A DNA stretch of 64,000 nt from Lysobacter sp. CFH 32150 (GCF_022758295.1 NZ_JALDWJ010000001.1:372001-436000); one strand, 5' to 3'. Numbered from the stretch's first letter, positions 33,038 to 41,799 are shown. Notes: generated by a model not told the origin, from the letters alone. Numbers and translations: made by a program.

Positions 33038-34615
33038 TCAAGGGATCTGACAGTCCGGACAAATCGCTCTGCAGGTGCATGTGGTGGGGTTCCATGTGCC
33101 ACCGTTGATGTCGCACTGCTGCTCGGCGTTCACGGGACAGGAAGGCGGCGGCGGCGGGGGTGGAAGCGGAGCCGCCTCGAAGTCGCGCCGGTCGTCGAAC
33201 AGTTGCGCCCAGCGCCCATCGAAGCCGCCGTTCTGCGGGAGGTACCAGGCGCCCAGCAACCAGATGCCGGCTTCGTAATGTTCACTGGCGTTCAAAACAC
33301 CGGAATGGACGAAGAAATCGTGCTGGCGCCAGTAATTCCCGAGCGAGCCGGCATCGCCGCTGGCATCGGCACGATTGCGGTTGAAGCTGTCGCGACCCGC
33401 GCCGCTGTAGCCACCGAAGTCGTCGGAGCCGGATGTGTAGTCGTCGGCATTTTCTTCGGCCGAATAGGCACCCCAGAACCACGCCTTCGCTATCACGCCT
33501 TCGCGATCCTGGCTGGCGTCGTACGCATCCCGCGAGCCCAGGTAGAACCGTTGCAGACCCGCCGGCACTTCGGTCACGCCGGCTTCGTTCACGATCGCGC
33601 TCTCGAGCAACACATCCTCCGTGGCCTTGTCGGTCCAACTGGTCCACCACGTCGAACCGCTCCATTGCGTGGCGAACACATCGGCCAGGTCCTGCAGCTC
33701 GTATGTGATGCGCTTGACGTTCGACCACGACGTCTGGCTGTTGCGTCGGGAGGCAAGCGACGAGGCACTGGAATAGCTGATCGCTTTCGCGTTCCACGCC
33801 GTCACCGCCGCCGAGGAGGTCTCCGGCACCCAGACGTAGTGCACGTTCTTGTCGTCATCATTGGTGACGTCGACGTCGGCCGTGCCATTCGCCGCAACGC
33901 TGGCGCTGATCGTGCTGTAGGAGTCCTGCACGAAATGCAACTCGTGGGCATGCGTGCTGCCCCATCCGGTGTCCTCGTCCGCCTGCCAGAGCAGGACATG
34001 CTTGCCACTGGCAACCTGCATGAACTTGAGATCCGAGCTGCCGTTTCTACGCAGGACGTGGTCCTTATGGCTGGTCACGGTGACGTGGCCGACGTACTCG
34101 CCCGTCCCGCCGGGAGTGCCGGTCACGGCGCGGACCGATATCTCGACGCGCTCCCAGTCGTGGATGTCGCTGGCCATTTTGTCCACGGGGTGGAACACGT
34201 GATACAGCAGCAGCAGTCCCTTGCGGGTGCCGTCCTGGTACTCGACCAGGGAGGAGTACAAGGTCGGGCGGATGCGCCAGTTCTGGTAAGCGCCCGAGCC
34301 GGCCGCGCCTGCGGCGACGTAGCTCGACAACAGATTGGCCCACGTATATCGGTTGTTGGAGAAGTTCCCGTCGCGGTCGAAGTCGTAATTGGAAATCCAG
34401 TCGCGACCCGGCTTGCCGCTGTCTTCCTCGGCACGCTGCAGGATGACCGGCGCGTAATAGTTCAGATAGGCCTGGCGCTGCGCCTGGGTAAGCACCTGCG
34501 CCTGTGCCGAATTGGGGACGAGACCCGCCCCCAACAGCAGCAACAGCGCGCACAGAAGAAATCCCCTCACATTCACGAACCGTGACTCACGCGGAACATC
34601 GTTGATCCATTGCAT
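33038..34615 (-). CDS. Large secreted protein of unknown function with poly-Pro linker and Cys-rich tail
   Basis: 525 residues; AAAGGAG precedes the start at 34615. The signal peptide ends near residue 40 (NSAQAQ). The main domain (45-480) begins LNYYAPVILQRAEED and contains LLLYHVFHPVDKMASDIHDW, ERVEISVRAV, GHVTVTSHKDHVLR and a late WLLGAWYLPQNGGFDGRWAQ. The start (YAPV..., then an acidic segment and a DWE core) recalls secreted NPP1/Vps62-like proteins in layout only; I cannot assign a family. A run of eight prolines joins a small tail with six cysteines (CPVNAEQQCDINGGTWNPTT, CTCRAICPDCQ) that could be a binding module or a surface anchor. It is a lone gene. Confidence 0.7.
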   Translation of the reverse strand: MQWINDVPRESRFVNVRGFLLCALLLLLGAGLVPNSAQAQVLTQAQRQAYLNYYAPVILQRAEEDSGKPGRDWISNYDFDRDGNFSNNRYTWANLLSSYVAAGAAGSGAYQNWRIRPTLYSSLVEYQDGTRKGLLLLYHVFHPVDKMASDIHDWERVEISVRAVTGTPGGTGEYVGHVTVTSHKDHVLRRNGSSDLKFMQVASGKHVLLWQADEDTGWGSTHAHELHFVQDSYSTISASVAANGTADVDVTNDDDKNVHYVWVPETSSAAVTAWNAKAISYSSASSLASRRNSQTSWSNVKRITYELQDLADVFATQWSGSTWWTSWTDKATEDVLLESAIVNEAGVTEVPAGLQRFYLGSRDAYDASQDREGVIAKAWFWGAYSAEENADDYTSGSDDFGGYSGAGRDSFNRNRADASGDAGSLGNYWRQHDFFVHSGVLNASEHYEAGIWLLGAWYLPQNGGFDGRWAQLFDDRRDFEAAPLPPPPPPPSCPVNAEQQCDINGGTWNPTTCTCRAICPDCQIP

Positions 34616-35038
34616 ATCGAGCTCCTTTAATCATTCCATTTGAGTGTCTTTGACTTCAGTCATTCCATTTCGAGCGTCTTCAACTTTGCTATCACAAGGA
34701 ACGGTGCCAGAGACACTTCTGGAAAATGTCTCTGGCACCGCTTTTCGCACAAAAAAGCTGCAACGTGGCGAACACTAACGACAGGTCATCCGCAGCGTGC
34801 GAGTGACCTTACCCACCCCTGATCTCACAGAGCGCGACTGCCACCTCGCCGTCGGAAAGCGCACCGCACCGCGCCCGTCGTTGGGCCAGCGGACAAAGGG
34901 GTCAGAGAACATATCCAATTCAAACGGAAATGTTCTCTGACCCTTACTGTTCCTACTGTTCCTCAGGTGAACCGCGATTGCGCCGCATGAGGATCGCGTG
35001 TTGATGGGTATCGCTTTCGGCTCACCCCATCCTACGAA
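34616..35038. repeat. 423-bp gene-free region with two hairpins and a leader direct repeat
   Basis: Holds a 20/21-bp direct repeat (TCATTCCATTTGAGTGTCTT at 34631 and TCATTCCATTTCGAGCGTCT at 34660, 29-bp period), the hairpin GGTGCCAGAGACA/TGTCTCTGGCACC (34703-34739), and copy 2 of the GGGGTCAGAGAACAT hairpin (34895-34944). No gene is seen. The direct repeat lies 16-65 bp upstream of the secreted protein's start and could be an operator. Confidence 0.8.
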
Positions 35039-36667
35039 CTAGAGATTTCTGGCAAAGCGCAGACCGCTCAACTCCAAGGCGGTCACGCTTCCGCTGCCAT
35101 TTCTGACGAACTGCACCACCCCCATTTCACTGGTGAAACGATCCTGGTAGGCGGGGTGCGGTAACAACTCCCAATCGCCACGCCGGAAATGATGGATGCG
35201 TAGCTTGCCGTCCTTCGCATCCACCTTGTATGCGGTGGTCAGCTCTTCGCTGTAATAGGCACCGCTGTAAGCATCCAACCGGTTCGGCAAAAAAGTGGCG
35301 ACCTTCTCGCCCTTCACCGATCGGAACGTAAGCGAATACGCGTTGTCGCCTTGCTCTTTCGCGAAAGAGATCGGTGTGCGAAACGCGGGCACCCAGAACT
35401 CCGAATCCGATTTCGCTTCGGCCGGAACCGCATCCTCGCCGAGGTACTGCACCATCAAGCGCCCGTCCGCCAGCGCGATCGTGATGGCGTCTTCATTCCA
35501 GCGATAGGTGCCGGCGTAGCGTTTCAGCACAGCCGGATCGGCTTTCACCGTCGGGGCGTCCTTGATCGTTCCGGCCTTCCCTGCTGGTTCGGTGCTTTCT
35601 TTCAGAAACAGCGCAGCGACCTGCGGCACTTTCTTCCCGTTCATATCGTTGTCGCCGGTATTGCTCAAGGCGATGATCGAAAGGCGCAGACCGGGATAGT
35701 TCCGGATATTGGCGCGATAGCCGCCCCAGGCTCCGGTATGGAAGACCATGTCCTGACCGCGGTCCTGGCCCAGCATCAGGCCGAAACCATAGGGCACCTC
35801 CTTGCCATCGCCGAGCCTGCCCGGCTCCACCATCCTGGTGTACACCGGATCCTTGGCGGCGAGCCGTTCGTTGAAGTGGATCGCCCATTTGCTCAGGTCC
35901 CGCAGTGTGGACAACATATAAACGCCGCTGTTCTGCTGAATGTCCTTGTGGAACCCATCCTCTTTGCGCGAATAAGGCGCAGCGGGATTCATCACGATCC
36001 TGGTGCGGTCATCCACGAAGAAGGTCGAGTTCATGCCAATGGGCTTGAAGACATTCTCCGTCGCCCACGCCGGGAAGGATTTGCCGGTGACCGCGGCGAC
36101 GATCGCCTGCAGCAGGACGTACTCTGTATTGCTGTAGGAATAACGAGTGCCTGGCGCGAAAGCCGGCGCTTTCAACGAAATGGCCACCTGCATGCAATCG
36201 TCGTAGGTGAAAGTGTCGTTCCAGCGCCATCCCGCCGTGCCCAGAACGTCGTAGCAGTCGCGGATACCACTGGTGTGATGCAGCAGTTGCCTCACCGTGA
36301 TTTTTTCTTTGCCGAACGCCGGCACTGCCGGTACGTATGTCCGGATGTCCTGGTCGAGGTCCACTTTTCCATCCTGCACCAGCAACGAGATGGCCAAGCC
36401 GGTGAACTGCTTCGACAGAGAAGCGGTGTTGAAGGCGGTCTCGGGTGTGAACGGCACTTCATACTCCAGGCTGGCCAGGCCATAGCCTTTCTGGAAGACC
36501 ACTTTTCCGTTTTCAACGATGGCAACGGCATAGCCCGGCGCCTTCGTATCGTCGGGACTTTGGAAGATCGGGTCGATCTTGGAAACCAAGCCCCCATCCT
36601 GGGCAGCACTGACGGGCGACCCGGCGACCGCCAGGAGGACGAATACGAGCAAGTTCGCTTTCTTCAT
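35039..36667 (-). CDS. Secreted serine hydrolase, beta-lactamase/PBP class C family
   Basis: 542 residues from MKKANLLVFVLLAVAGSPVSA, a signal peptide. Motifs: SxxK as SLSK (Ser83, Lys86 in NTASLSKQFTGLAI), YxN as YSN in TRYSYSNTEYVLLQ, third motif HTG in VFHTGAWGGYRANI. A C-terminal DUF3471-like domain (about 400-540) follows. The frame stays open to 36856 but only the later Met gives a signal peptide. It is probably an esterase or D-aminopeptidase in the periplasm. No clear partner; a repeat-rich spacer separates it from the AraC gene. Confidence 0.83.
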   Translation of the reverse strand: MKKANLLVFVLLAVAGSPVSAAQDGGLVSKIDPIFQSPDDTKAPGYAVAIVENGKVVFQKGYGLASLEYEVPFTPETAFNTASLSKQFTGLAISLLVQDGKVDLDQDIRTYVPAVPAFGKEKITVRQLLHHTSGIRDCYDVLGTAGWRWNDTFTYDDCMQVAISLKAPAFAPGTRYSYSNTEYVLLQAIVAAVTGKSFPAWATENVFKPIGMNSTFFVDDRTRIVMNPAAPYSRKEDGFHKDIQQNSGVYMLSTLRDLSKWAIHFNERLAAKDPVYTRMVEPGRLGDGKEVPYGFGLMLGQDRGQDMVFHTGAWGGYRANIRNYPGLRLSIIALSNTGDNDMNGKKVPQVAALFLKESTEPAGKAGTIKDAPTVKADPAVLKRYAGTYRWNEDAITIALADGRLMVQYLGEDAVPAEAKSDSEFWVPAFRTPISFAKEQGDNAYSLTFRSVKGEKVATFLPNRLDAYSGAYYSEELTTAYKVDAKDGKLRIHHFRRGDWELLPHPAYQDRFTSEMGVVQFVRNGSGSVTALELSGLRFARNL

Positions 36668-37143
36668 GCCTTGAGCCTCGTTTGGTGGGGCGTATTGGCC
36701 GCCCATAGTCGGTAAAGCAGGAGCCTGGACCTTTAAACCCGATGTCCCCGCGGAGATGCGCGACGATGCCGACGGTTTAGTTGCCGGTTCGACCGACCAA
36801 CCTGCACGAAGTTCTGCCATTCCAATGAAGCTGATCCACCTTCCCGAATCCTGCAAACGAGCGTAGCCCAGGACTCTTCATAACCTGCGACAAAGGGGTC
36901 AGAGAACATATCCAATTCAAACGGAAATTTACTCTGGCCCCTTTTTCTCTTAAACAAATTGCGGATTCCGGAATCCAGGTTTCGTCTTCGCGAAGGCGCG
37001 TCGGACATTCGTGAACCCGATTGCCACCTTCGCGACGCCGGTTTTTGCATTCCGTGCGTGCGCCGGGGCGACTGCATCAACAGACGAACTTGATGATCAG
37101 GCGCCGACTGCATGATCAGGCGGCTTTCGACCCATAGCGGACA
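36668..37143. repeat. 476-bp gene-free region with hairpin copy 3 and a TCGACCCATAGCGGACAT motif
   Basis: Contains GGGGTCAGAGAACAT hairpin copy 3 (36892-36943, right arm diverged to ACTCTGGCCCCTT) and CTTTCGACCCATAGCGGACAT at 37124-37144, which also occurs as CTTCCGACCCAAAGCGGACAT near 39964. An open frame across the region (36733-37113, leftward) is not believable. Confidence 0.75.
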
Positions 37144-38064
37144 TCAGGCCACACGCGAGCGTACTTGGCGTCTCTCTCGGGCGTAGCCACTCGGGGATCG
37201 ACCCACGTAGCGAGTGAAGGCAGTACTGAACGTGCTCGCCGACGAATAGCCCACGCGCTCGGCTACCTTCTCGATCACCAGGTCCTGACGATCGAGGATG
37301 TCCTTCGCGATCGCCATCCGCCAGGCGAGCAGATACTCCATCGGCGGCATGCCGACCGCACGAGTGAAGCGTTGGAAATAGGCCGACCTCGACAGCGCAG
37401 CGGCCTTTGCCAACTGCTCCACCGTCCAAGCGCGAGATGGGTCGCGGTGCATCTCCCGGATCGACAGGGCCAGACGCTCGTCCGCGAGGCCGCGTAGCAG
37501 ACCTGCCGGCGCAGCGTCGCCCGGTGCTGCGCGCAAGGCTTCGATAAGCAGAACCTCGACCAGCCGGGTCAGGATGAGGTCGCGCCCCGACCTCGTTTGC
37601 ATGGCTTCCTCGCGCACGAGCCGCACCAGCACGCCGAAGCGATCCTCGCCTCGGACGTGGATGACCGGTGGGAGCAGCGCCACCAGCAGCGCCGTGTCTG
37701 GCGAATCGAAGACGAAATAGCCGCCCAGCATGCGCACGTCGGGCTCCCCCTCGATGGAGCCATGACGCAATTCATGGCCTTGGTCCGCGATGGCGGCGGG
37801 ATCGACCTGCTGCGGCTCCACGGACTCGAACCCGGACAGGACAAATCCCGGTGTCGCGGGCAGGAACACGAAGTCGCCTGCCTCCAGACGCAGTGGATCC
37901 GCGCCATCGACCTGCAGAAGGCAGGCGCCGTCGGTCACCACACAAAACCCAGGGTGCCCGAATGGCGCATAGCGGACACCCCAGCGCCCGGCGCCGGAAA
38001 TGCTCTTGCCCATGACCCGGGCGGGTCGAAGCAGGATGATCAGCTCGGCGAGGGGGTCGGTCAT
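37144..38064 (-). CDS. AraC-family regulator with N-terminal cupin domain
   Basis: 306 residues. An RmlC-like cupin_6 domain (about 10-185: SGAGRWGVRYAPFGHPGFCV, LRLEAGDFVFLPATPGFVL) precedes the double helix-turn-helix (205-300: WTVEQLAKAAALSRSAYFQR, FTRAVGMPPMEYLLAWRMAI, VAERVGYSSASTFSTAFTRY). Proteins of this type respond to small aromatic or electrophilic compounds. It is divergent from an SDR gene with 98 bp between the starts, and GGACTAT (38069) and ATAGTCC (38106) form an inverted pair in that gap, consistent with control of the SDR. Confidence 0.88.
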   Translation of the reverse strand: MTDPLAELIILLRPARVMGKSISGAGRWGVRYAPFGHPGFCVVTDGACLLQVDGADPLRLEAGDFVFLPATPGFVLSGFESVEPQQVDPAAIADQGHELRHGSIEGEPDVRMLGGYFVFDSPDTALLVALLPPVIHVRGEDRFGVLVRLVREEAMQTRSGRDLILTRLVEVLLIEALRAAPGDAAPAGLLRGLADERLALSIREMHRDPSRAWTVEQLAKAAALSRSAYFQRFTRAVGMPPMEYLLAWRMAIAKDILDRQDLVIEKVAERVGYSSASTFSTAFTRYVGRSPSGYARERRQVRSRVA

Positions 38065-38068
38065 GGCA

Positions 38069-38112
38069 GGACTATGGCCAATGTTATGTGGACTCTACAA
38101 CATCGATAGTCC
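38069..38112. promoter_or_regulatory. Inverted pair GGACTAT/ATAGTCC in the AraC-SDR divergent promoter
   Basis: Two 7-bp complementary elements 30 bp apart between divergent starts, a usual spacing for AraC-family looping or dimer sites. Tentative. Confidence 0.4.
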
Positions 38113-38162
38113 GGAATTGCATGCCTATCGTGGTCGCACCTACCAACCACGGAGTCCCCGCA

Positions 38163-38906
38163 ATGAAGACCGTTCTGATCACTGGCAGTTCCTCCGGCTA
38201 CGGGCTCGAAACCGCCCGTTACTTCCACGATCGCGGGTGGAATGTCATCGCCACGATGCGCCGCCCGAATCCCGACCTCCTGCCCGCGTCCGACCGCATC
38301 AAGCTGGTCGCGCTGGATGTCACCGATGCCGACAGCATCGCCCGCGCCATCGAGGAGGCCGGCCCGGTCGATGTTCTCGTCAACAACGCGGGCATCGGCG
38401 TCGTCGGCGCCTTCGAGGCCACGTCGATGCAAACGGTGCGCGAGGTGTTCGAAACCAACACGTTCGGCACGATGGCGATCGTGCAGGCGGTGATTCCGCA
38501 GATGCGCGAGCGCCGGGCGGGCACGATCGTGAATGTCACCTCGAGCGTCACTTTGGCCAGCATGCCGCTCGCTGCCGCCTACACGGGGAGCAAGACGGCG
38601 GTCGAAGGTTTCACCGGCTCCCTGGCGCACGAACTGGGCGCGTTTGGCATCCGGGTCAAGCTGGTCGAACCCGGCTACGGCCCGACCACGCGGTTCGCCG
38701 AGAACGGGGCCGAGCGCATGAATGGTCTTATCCCGGATACCTATGCGGACTACGCCCGCCCGATCTTTGAGGCCTTCGCCCGTCCGCAGGCGACCACGCG
38801 ACCCGAGGATGTGGCCGAGGCGGTCTGGCAGGCCGCGCACGACGGCTCCGACCAGTTCCATTTCCCCGCTGGAGCCGATGCCGTCGCATTGGCAGGGCCG
38901 CGGTGA
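38163..38906 (+). CDS. Short-chain dehydrogenase/reductase (classical SDR)
   Basis: 247 residues from MKTVLITGSSSGYGLETARY. TGSSSGYG cofactor loop (7-14), NNAG at 74-77, catalytic Ser127/128, Tyr140 and Lys144 (YTGSK), LDVTDADS. The TMRRP after the second strand suggests NADP. The substrate is unknown. The frame is open upstream to 38088, but Met26 aligns with the fold. The adjacent divergent AraC gene is its likely regulator; its stop overlaps the GTG of the patatin gene (GTGA). Confidence 0.88.
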   Translation: MKTVLITGSSSGYGLETARYFHDRGWNVIATMRRPNPDLLPASDRIKLVALDVTDADSIARAIEEAGPVDVLVNNAGIGVVGAFEATSMQTVREVFETNTFGTMAIVQAVIPQMRERRAGTIVNVTSSVTLASMPLAAAYTGSKTAVEGFTGSLAHELGAFGIRVKLVEPGYGPTTRFAENGAERMNGLIPDTYADYARPIFEAFARPQATTRPEDVAEAVWQAAHDGSDQFHFPAGADAVALAGPR

Positions 38907-39886
38907 ATACGCCGGCACGATTGCCCCGGTCTGGAAGGCGACAGCGGCGCTGGATGCCGGTCCTCGGGTTGCTCCTGGCAGCGGTGCTCGTCGCCGCTGC
39001 CTTGGGGGCGTCGGGGCATTCCCGCGAAGCCCCGATACGACCGCTTACTCCCTTCAGCCTGGAGGTGGTTCGCCAACATTCCGACGCAGCATCCGGCGCG
39101 GACCAGTCCGTGGCCCTGGTGCTCGGCGGCGGTGGGTTGCGTGGCTTCGCCCACATCGGCGTGCTGCGCGCGCTTGAGGAGCGCGGGATCCGGCCAGACA
39201 TCGTGGTCGGCACCTCGGCAGGTGCCCTGGTCGGTGCCGCCTATGCCAGCGGCGTTACCGTCGAACAACTGGAAGCTGCAGCAATGGACATCGACGTGCC
39301 CGCGCTGATCGACTGGACGCTAGACGAAGGCGGCTTGATGCGCGGCGACGAGATTGCACGTTGGGTGGATGGCGCGACCCGGGGACGACCGATCGAGGAT
39401 TTCCCTGTGCGCTTCGGTGCGGTCGCGACCGATCTCGACAGCGGTGACGCTGTTCTACTTGCGGTGGGTGCGCCTGGGGATGCCGTCCGCGCTTCGGCGG
39501 CTGTACCGGGTGCGACCGTGCCGGTGGCCTATCCCGGTGGTCATTTGGTCGACGGCGGCGTCAGCAGCCTGGTGCCGGTGCGCTTTGCACACGCGATGGG
39601 TGCGCGTGTCGTCATCGCGGTGGACATCTACTGCAATGCCGACGAGTTCACGGCGTTATCAGCCCCGGGCGTGCTCCGGCGCTCCATGCGCCTGCAAACA
39701 TGCCTGTTGGCGGATTCGGAATTGAGTGAAGCCGACATCGTCATCCGGGCAGATGTGCCAATGCCGAAGATGTCCGAGGCAAGTTCCAGGCAAATGGCAA
39801 TGGATGCGGGTTATGAGGCTGCCAGTGCGGTCTTGAACAAGCATGACGGAGCTTCATTGAGGGCATCATTGGACTTTCAGGACTAG
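38903..39886 (+). CDS. Patatin-like phospholipase with N-terminal membrane anchor
   Basis: 327 residues, GTG start overlapping the SDR stop by 4 bp (translational coupling). One hydrophobic segment (18-37) acts as signal or anchor. The patatin domain shows GGGGLRG (75-81, oxyanion hole), GTSAG (103-107, Ser105) and DGG (Asp217) as the catalytic dyad partner. It would deacylate membrane lipids in the periplasm; RssA-like bacterial patatins are close in size. A hairpin downstream (GGCCGATAGCAG/CTGCTATTGGCC, 39898-39936) can end the transcript. Confidence 0.87.
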   Translation: MNTPARLPRSGRRQRRWMPVLGLLLAAVLVAAALGASGHSREAPIRPLTPFSLEVVRQHSDAASGADQSVALVLGGGGLRGFAHIGVLRALEERGIRPDIVVGTSAGALVGAAYASGVTVEQLEAAAMDIDVPALIDWTLDEGGLMRGDEIARWVDGATRGRPIEDFPVRFGAVATDLDSGDAVLLAVGAPGDAVRASAAVPGATVPVAYPGGHLVDGGVSSLVPVRFAHAMGARVVIAVDIYCNADEFTALSAPGVLRRSMRLQTCLLADSELSEADIVIRADVPMPKMSEASSRQMAMDAGYEAASAVLNKHDGASLRASLDFQD

Positions 39887-39897
39887 CGCCGGCTTCT

Positions 39898-39936
39898 GGC
39901 CGATAGCAGCCGCTAACTCAGTGACTGCTATTGGCC
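39898..39936 (+). terminator. Hairpin after the patatin gene
   Basis: GGCCGATAGCAG pairs with CTGCTATTGGCC with one bulged T and a 15-base loop, 12 bp after the stop. No T-tract. Confidence 0.4.
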
Positions 39937-40046
39937 GGGAGCCGACATTGAACTAGACGTCTGCTTCCGACCCAAAGCGGACATGTCGAACTGGGCATAT
40001 AGCCAATGGGCGCCTCGGGCTCGACAATGAGCGTTCCTGACAACGG

Positions 40047-40880
40047 ATGTTGCAAATGCGCCATGCTGCCTTTCTCCTTCTATTGACCTCGTTCGGCGCC
40101 AACGCAGTCGTCATCCGTGACGACGTCCCGGACCTGCAGTATCGGATGGCTGTATCCGACTTCCCGGCGCTGGCGGATGTTCCTGGCGAGGGTCATGGGG
40201 TCCTCATCGCGCCCCAGTGGGTTGTTACGGCTGCCCACGCGGTCAGCTGGCAGCACTCGGTGGATGTGGTCGTTGTCGGTGGCACTCCCCGGGCCGTCAG
40301 CCGCGTCGTCATCCATCCGGGCTACAAGAAGGCGCCCCAGACGATGATCGACGCCGCGATGAAGTCGGGCGATTGGGCGGATTACTTCGACTTCACCGCG
40401 TCGTCCGACGACATCGCGTTGATCCAGCTCGCCGAGCCGGTTCGCGACGTTGCACCTGCACGGATCTACAACGGCTCGGCATTGGGAAAGAGCGTTCGGA
40501 TCATGGGGCGGGGAGCCACGGGAACCGGCTCGAAGGGACACCATCTGCACGGCCCAAACCGGACCGACCTGCGCCATGGCTACAACGAGATCACTGTCTC
40601 GGGAGGCAGATGGGTCGGATACACCTTCGACAAGCCGCCGAACGCGCTCCCCCTCGAGGCGACGACCGGTAGTGGGGACAGCGGCGGGCCGATCCTGGTC
40701 GCCGTGGACAATGAGTGGCACGTTGCAGGTATCGCTGCATGGAAGCGTGCCGAGGTCAACGGCACGGAAATCTACCCAGGCAGGTACGGGGAGACCAGTT
40801 ACGGCGTGCGGCTGGGCCACTACGCCGACTGGATCGAAACGACCACGACGACGGTCACTGCTGCCGGGAAGTCGCGCTGA
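40047..40880 (+). CDS. Secreted trypsin-like serine protease
   Basis: 277 residues. The signal peptide ends near residue 20 (FGANA). S1 catalytic triad in normal order: His64 in VVTAAHAV, Asp122 in SSDDIALIQL, Ser212 in TGSGDSGGPILV. The protein lacks the N-terminal IVGG activation motif; RMAVSDFPALADVPGEGHGV follows the signal instead, which is usual for bacterial members. The start could be 40047 or 40056. Specificity is unknown. Confidence 0.87.
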   Translation: MLQMRHAAFLLLLTSFGANAVVIRDDVPDLQYRMAVSDFPALADVPGEGHGVLIAPQWVVTAAHAVSWQHSVDVVVVGGTPRAVSRVVIHPGYKKAPQTMIDAAMKSGDWADYFDFTASSDDIALIQLAEPVRDVAPARIYNGSALGKSVRIMGRGATGTGSKGHHLHGPNRTDLRHGYNEITVSGGRWVGYTFDKPPNALPLEATTGSGDSGGPILVAVDNEWHVAGIAAWKRAEVNGTEIYPGRYGETSYGVRLGHYADWIETTTTTVTAAGKSR

Positions 40881-40955
40881 GCATCGACACCGGTAGCGGA
40901 AGATCTCGACCAAACGGCGCCGCTCCCCGGCGCGGCGCAACTCAGGTGTCAGGAC

Positions 40956-41032
40956 CGTAGGCTGGGTTGGCTCTATCAACCCAGCATCCCAAGCCGTCAA
41001 GCGCTGGGTTGATAGAGCCGACCCAGCCTACG
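40956..41032. repeat. Long hairpin CGTAGGCTGGGTTGGCTCTA
   Basis: CGTAGGCTGGGTTGGCTCTA at 40956 and its complement ending at 41032 (TAGAGCCGACCCAGCCTACG) form 30-bp arms around a 17-base loop. Similar in design to the CGTAGGGTGGG elements. Confidence 0.85.
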
Positions 41033-41059
41033 AACTTAATTGGACAAAATTTGTCCATC

Positions 41060-41227
41060 GGCCGGGAAAATAAGCCGGCGCTCCGGTGTTGGAACTCGGG
41101 CGATGTCCGGAATTCGTCCATACGCCGGCAAAACCACTCGGCGTTCGGAGCGAATGTCTCGACACTTCGGGCCAATGTCTCCGTGGCCCACGCAAATTGC
41201 CCGGCGCTCGGCGTGTCTTGCTCGGCC
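41060..41227. repeat. Eight decayed 21-bp tandem repeats
   Basis: Units start at 41060, 41081, 41102, 41123, 41144, 41165, 41186 and 41207, each exactly 21 bp and roughly following CTCCGG-N-GNAAT-N-CTCGGCG (e.g. CTTCGGGCCAATGTCTCCGT and CTCGGCGTGTCTTGCTCGGC). A ninth unit may precede (41039). One rightward frame gives a heptad peptide such as LRANVSV, AHANCPA, LGVSCSA. No start or stop context supports an expressed gene. Confidence 0.7.
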
Positions 41228-41234
41228 GCTCAAC

Positions 41235-41262
41235 AAAAAAGCCCCGCGAGCGGGGCTTTTTT
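41235..41262. terminator. Bidirectional rho-independent terminator
   Basis: AAAAAAGCCCCGCGAGCGGGGCTTTTTT: a GC stem with A and T tracts on both sides, 19 bp after the stop of the leftward gene at 41281. Confidence 0.92.
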
Positions 41263-41280
41263 GTCGGAACGTCGGGCGTT

Positions 41281-41751
41281 TCAGCCGGCGGTCGCGGTTT
41301 CAGCCTTGCGGGTGGTGCGGGAGAAGCGCGAGGACAGTTCCTTGCGCAGGCCGTCCAGGCCCTGGTTCTTGCCCGACACCTTGAGCAGGCCGTAGCCCTC
41401 CAGCGCCACGTCCATGACGTCGCTGCCGAGCGCGATCTCGGTATCCGCGCCGCGTTCGGCCAGGCGCTGCAGGCGATCGAGCACCGGACGCAGCCGGTCG
41501 AGCGCGCGCAGGTCCGACTGCGCCTCGGCGAGAGGCAAACTCGGCGGCACGATCTGCGGGTTCTGCGCCAGCACGCTCAGCGCCTGCCGACAGAACACCT
41601 CCGACTTCTGCCCCATCTTGGTCAACCGCCGGCGGTCCTCCGCCTCCAGCGAGATCAACCCGGCCAACGCCCCTTCCAGTTCGGTCAACGCCTCGAGCGC
41701 GATGGTGATCTGCCCATCGGACAACTCCAGCGAAATGATGTTTTGCGTCAC
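41281..41751 (-). CDS. Conserved hypothetical protein, mostly helical
   Basis: 156 residues: ISLELSDGQITIALEALTEL, RRLTKMGQKSEVFCRQALSV, LAQNPQIVPPSLPLAEAQSD and SDVMDVALEGYGLLKVSGKN. I have a memory of this as an unnamed family in proteobacteria (no domain name). No cysteines or catalytic pattern stand out. It is followed by a strong terminator and preceded by another, so it is a single-gene unit. Confidence 0.7.
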   Translation of the reverse strand: MTQNIISLELSDGQITIALEALTELEGALAGLISLEAEDRRRLTKMGQKSEVFCRQALSVLAQNPQIVPPSLPLAEAQSDLRALDRLRPVLDRLQRLAERGADTEIALGSDVMDVALEGYGLLKVSGKNQGLDGLRKELSSRFSRTTRKAETATAG

Positions 41752-41778
41752 TGCAAACTCCTTTGCATTCCTTGTTTG

Positions 41779-41799
41779 AAAAACCCGGCATCTGCCGGG
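41779..41799 (-). terminator. Rho-independent terminator of the membrane-protein gene
   Basis: Read leftward: CCCGGCAGATGCCGGG followed by TTTTTC. It lies 124 bp after the stop of the four-helix membrane protein (41923). Confidence 0.8.

Noticed and set aside
36733-37113. Leftward 126-codon frame in the gap before the AraC gene
   Set aside because: Runs through hairpin copy 3, has a very basic composition and no ribosome site.
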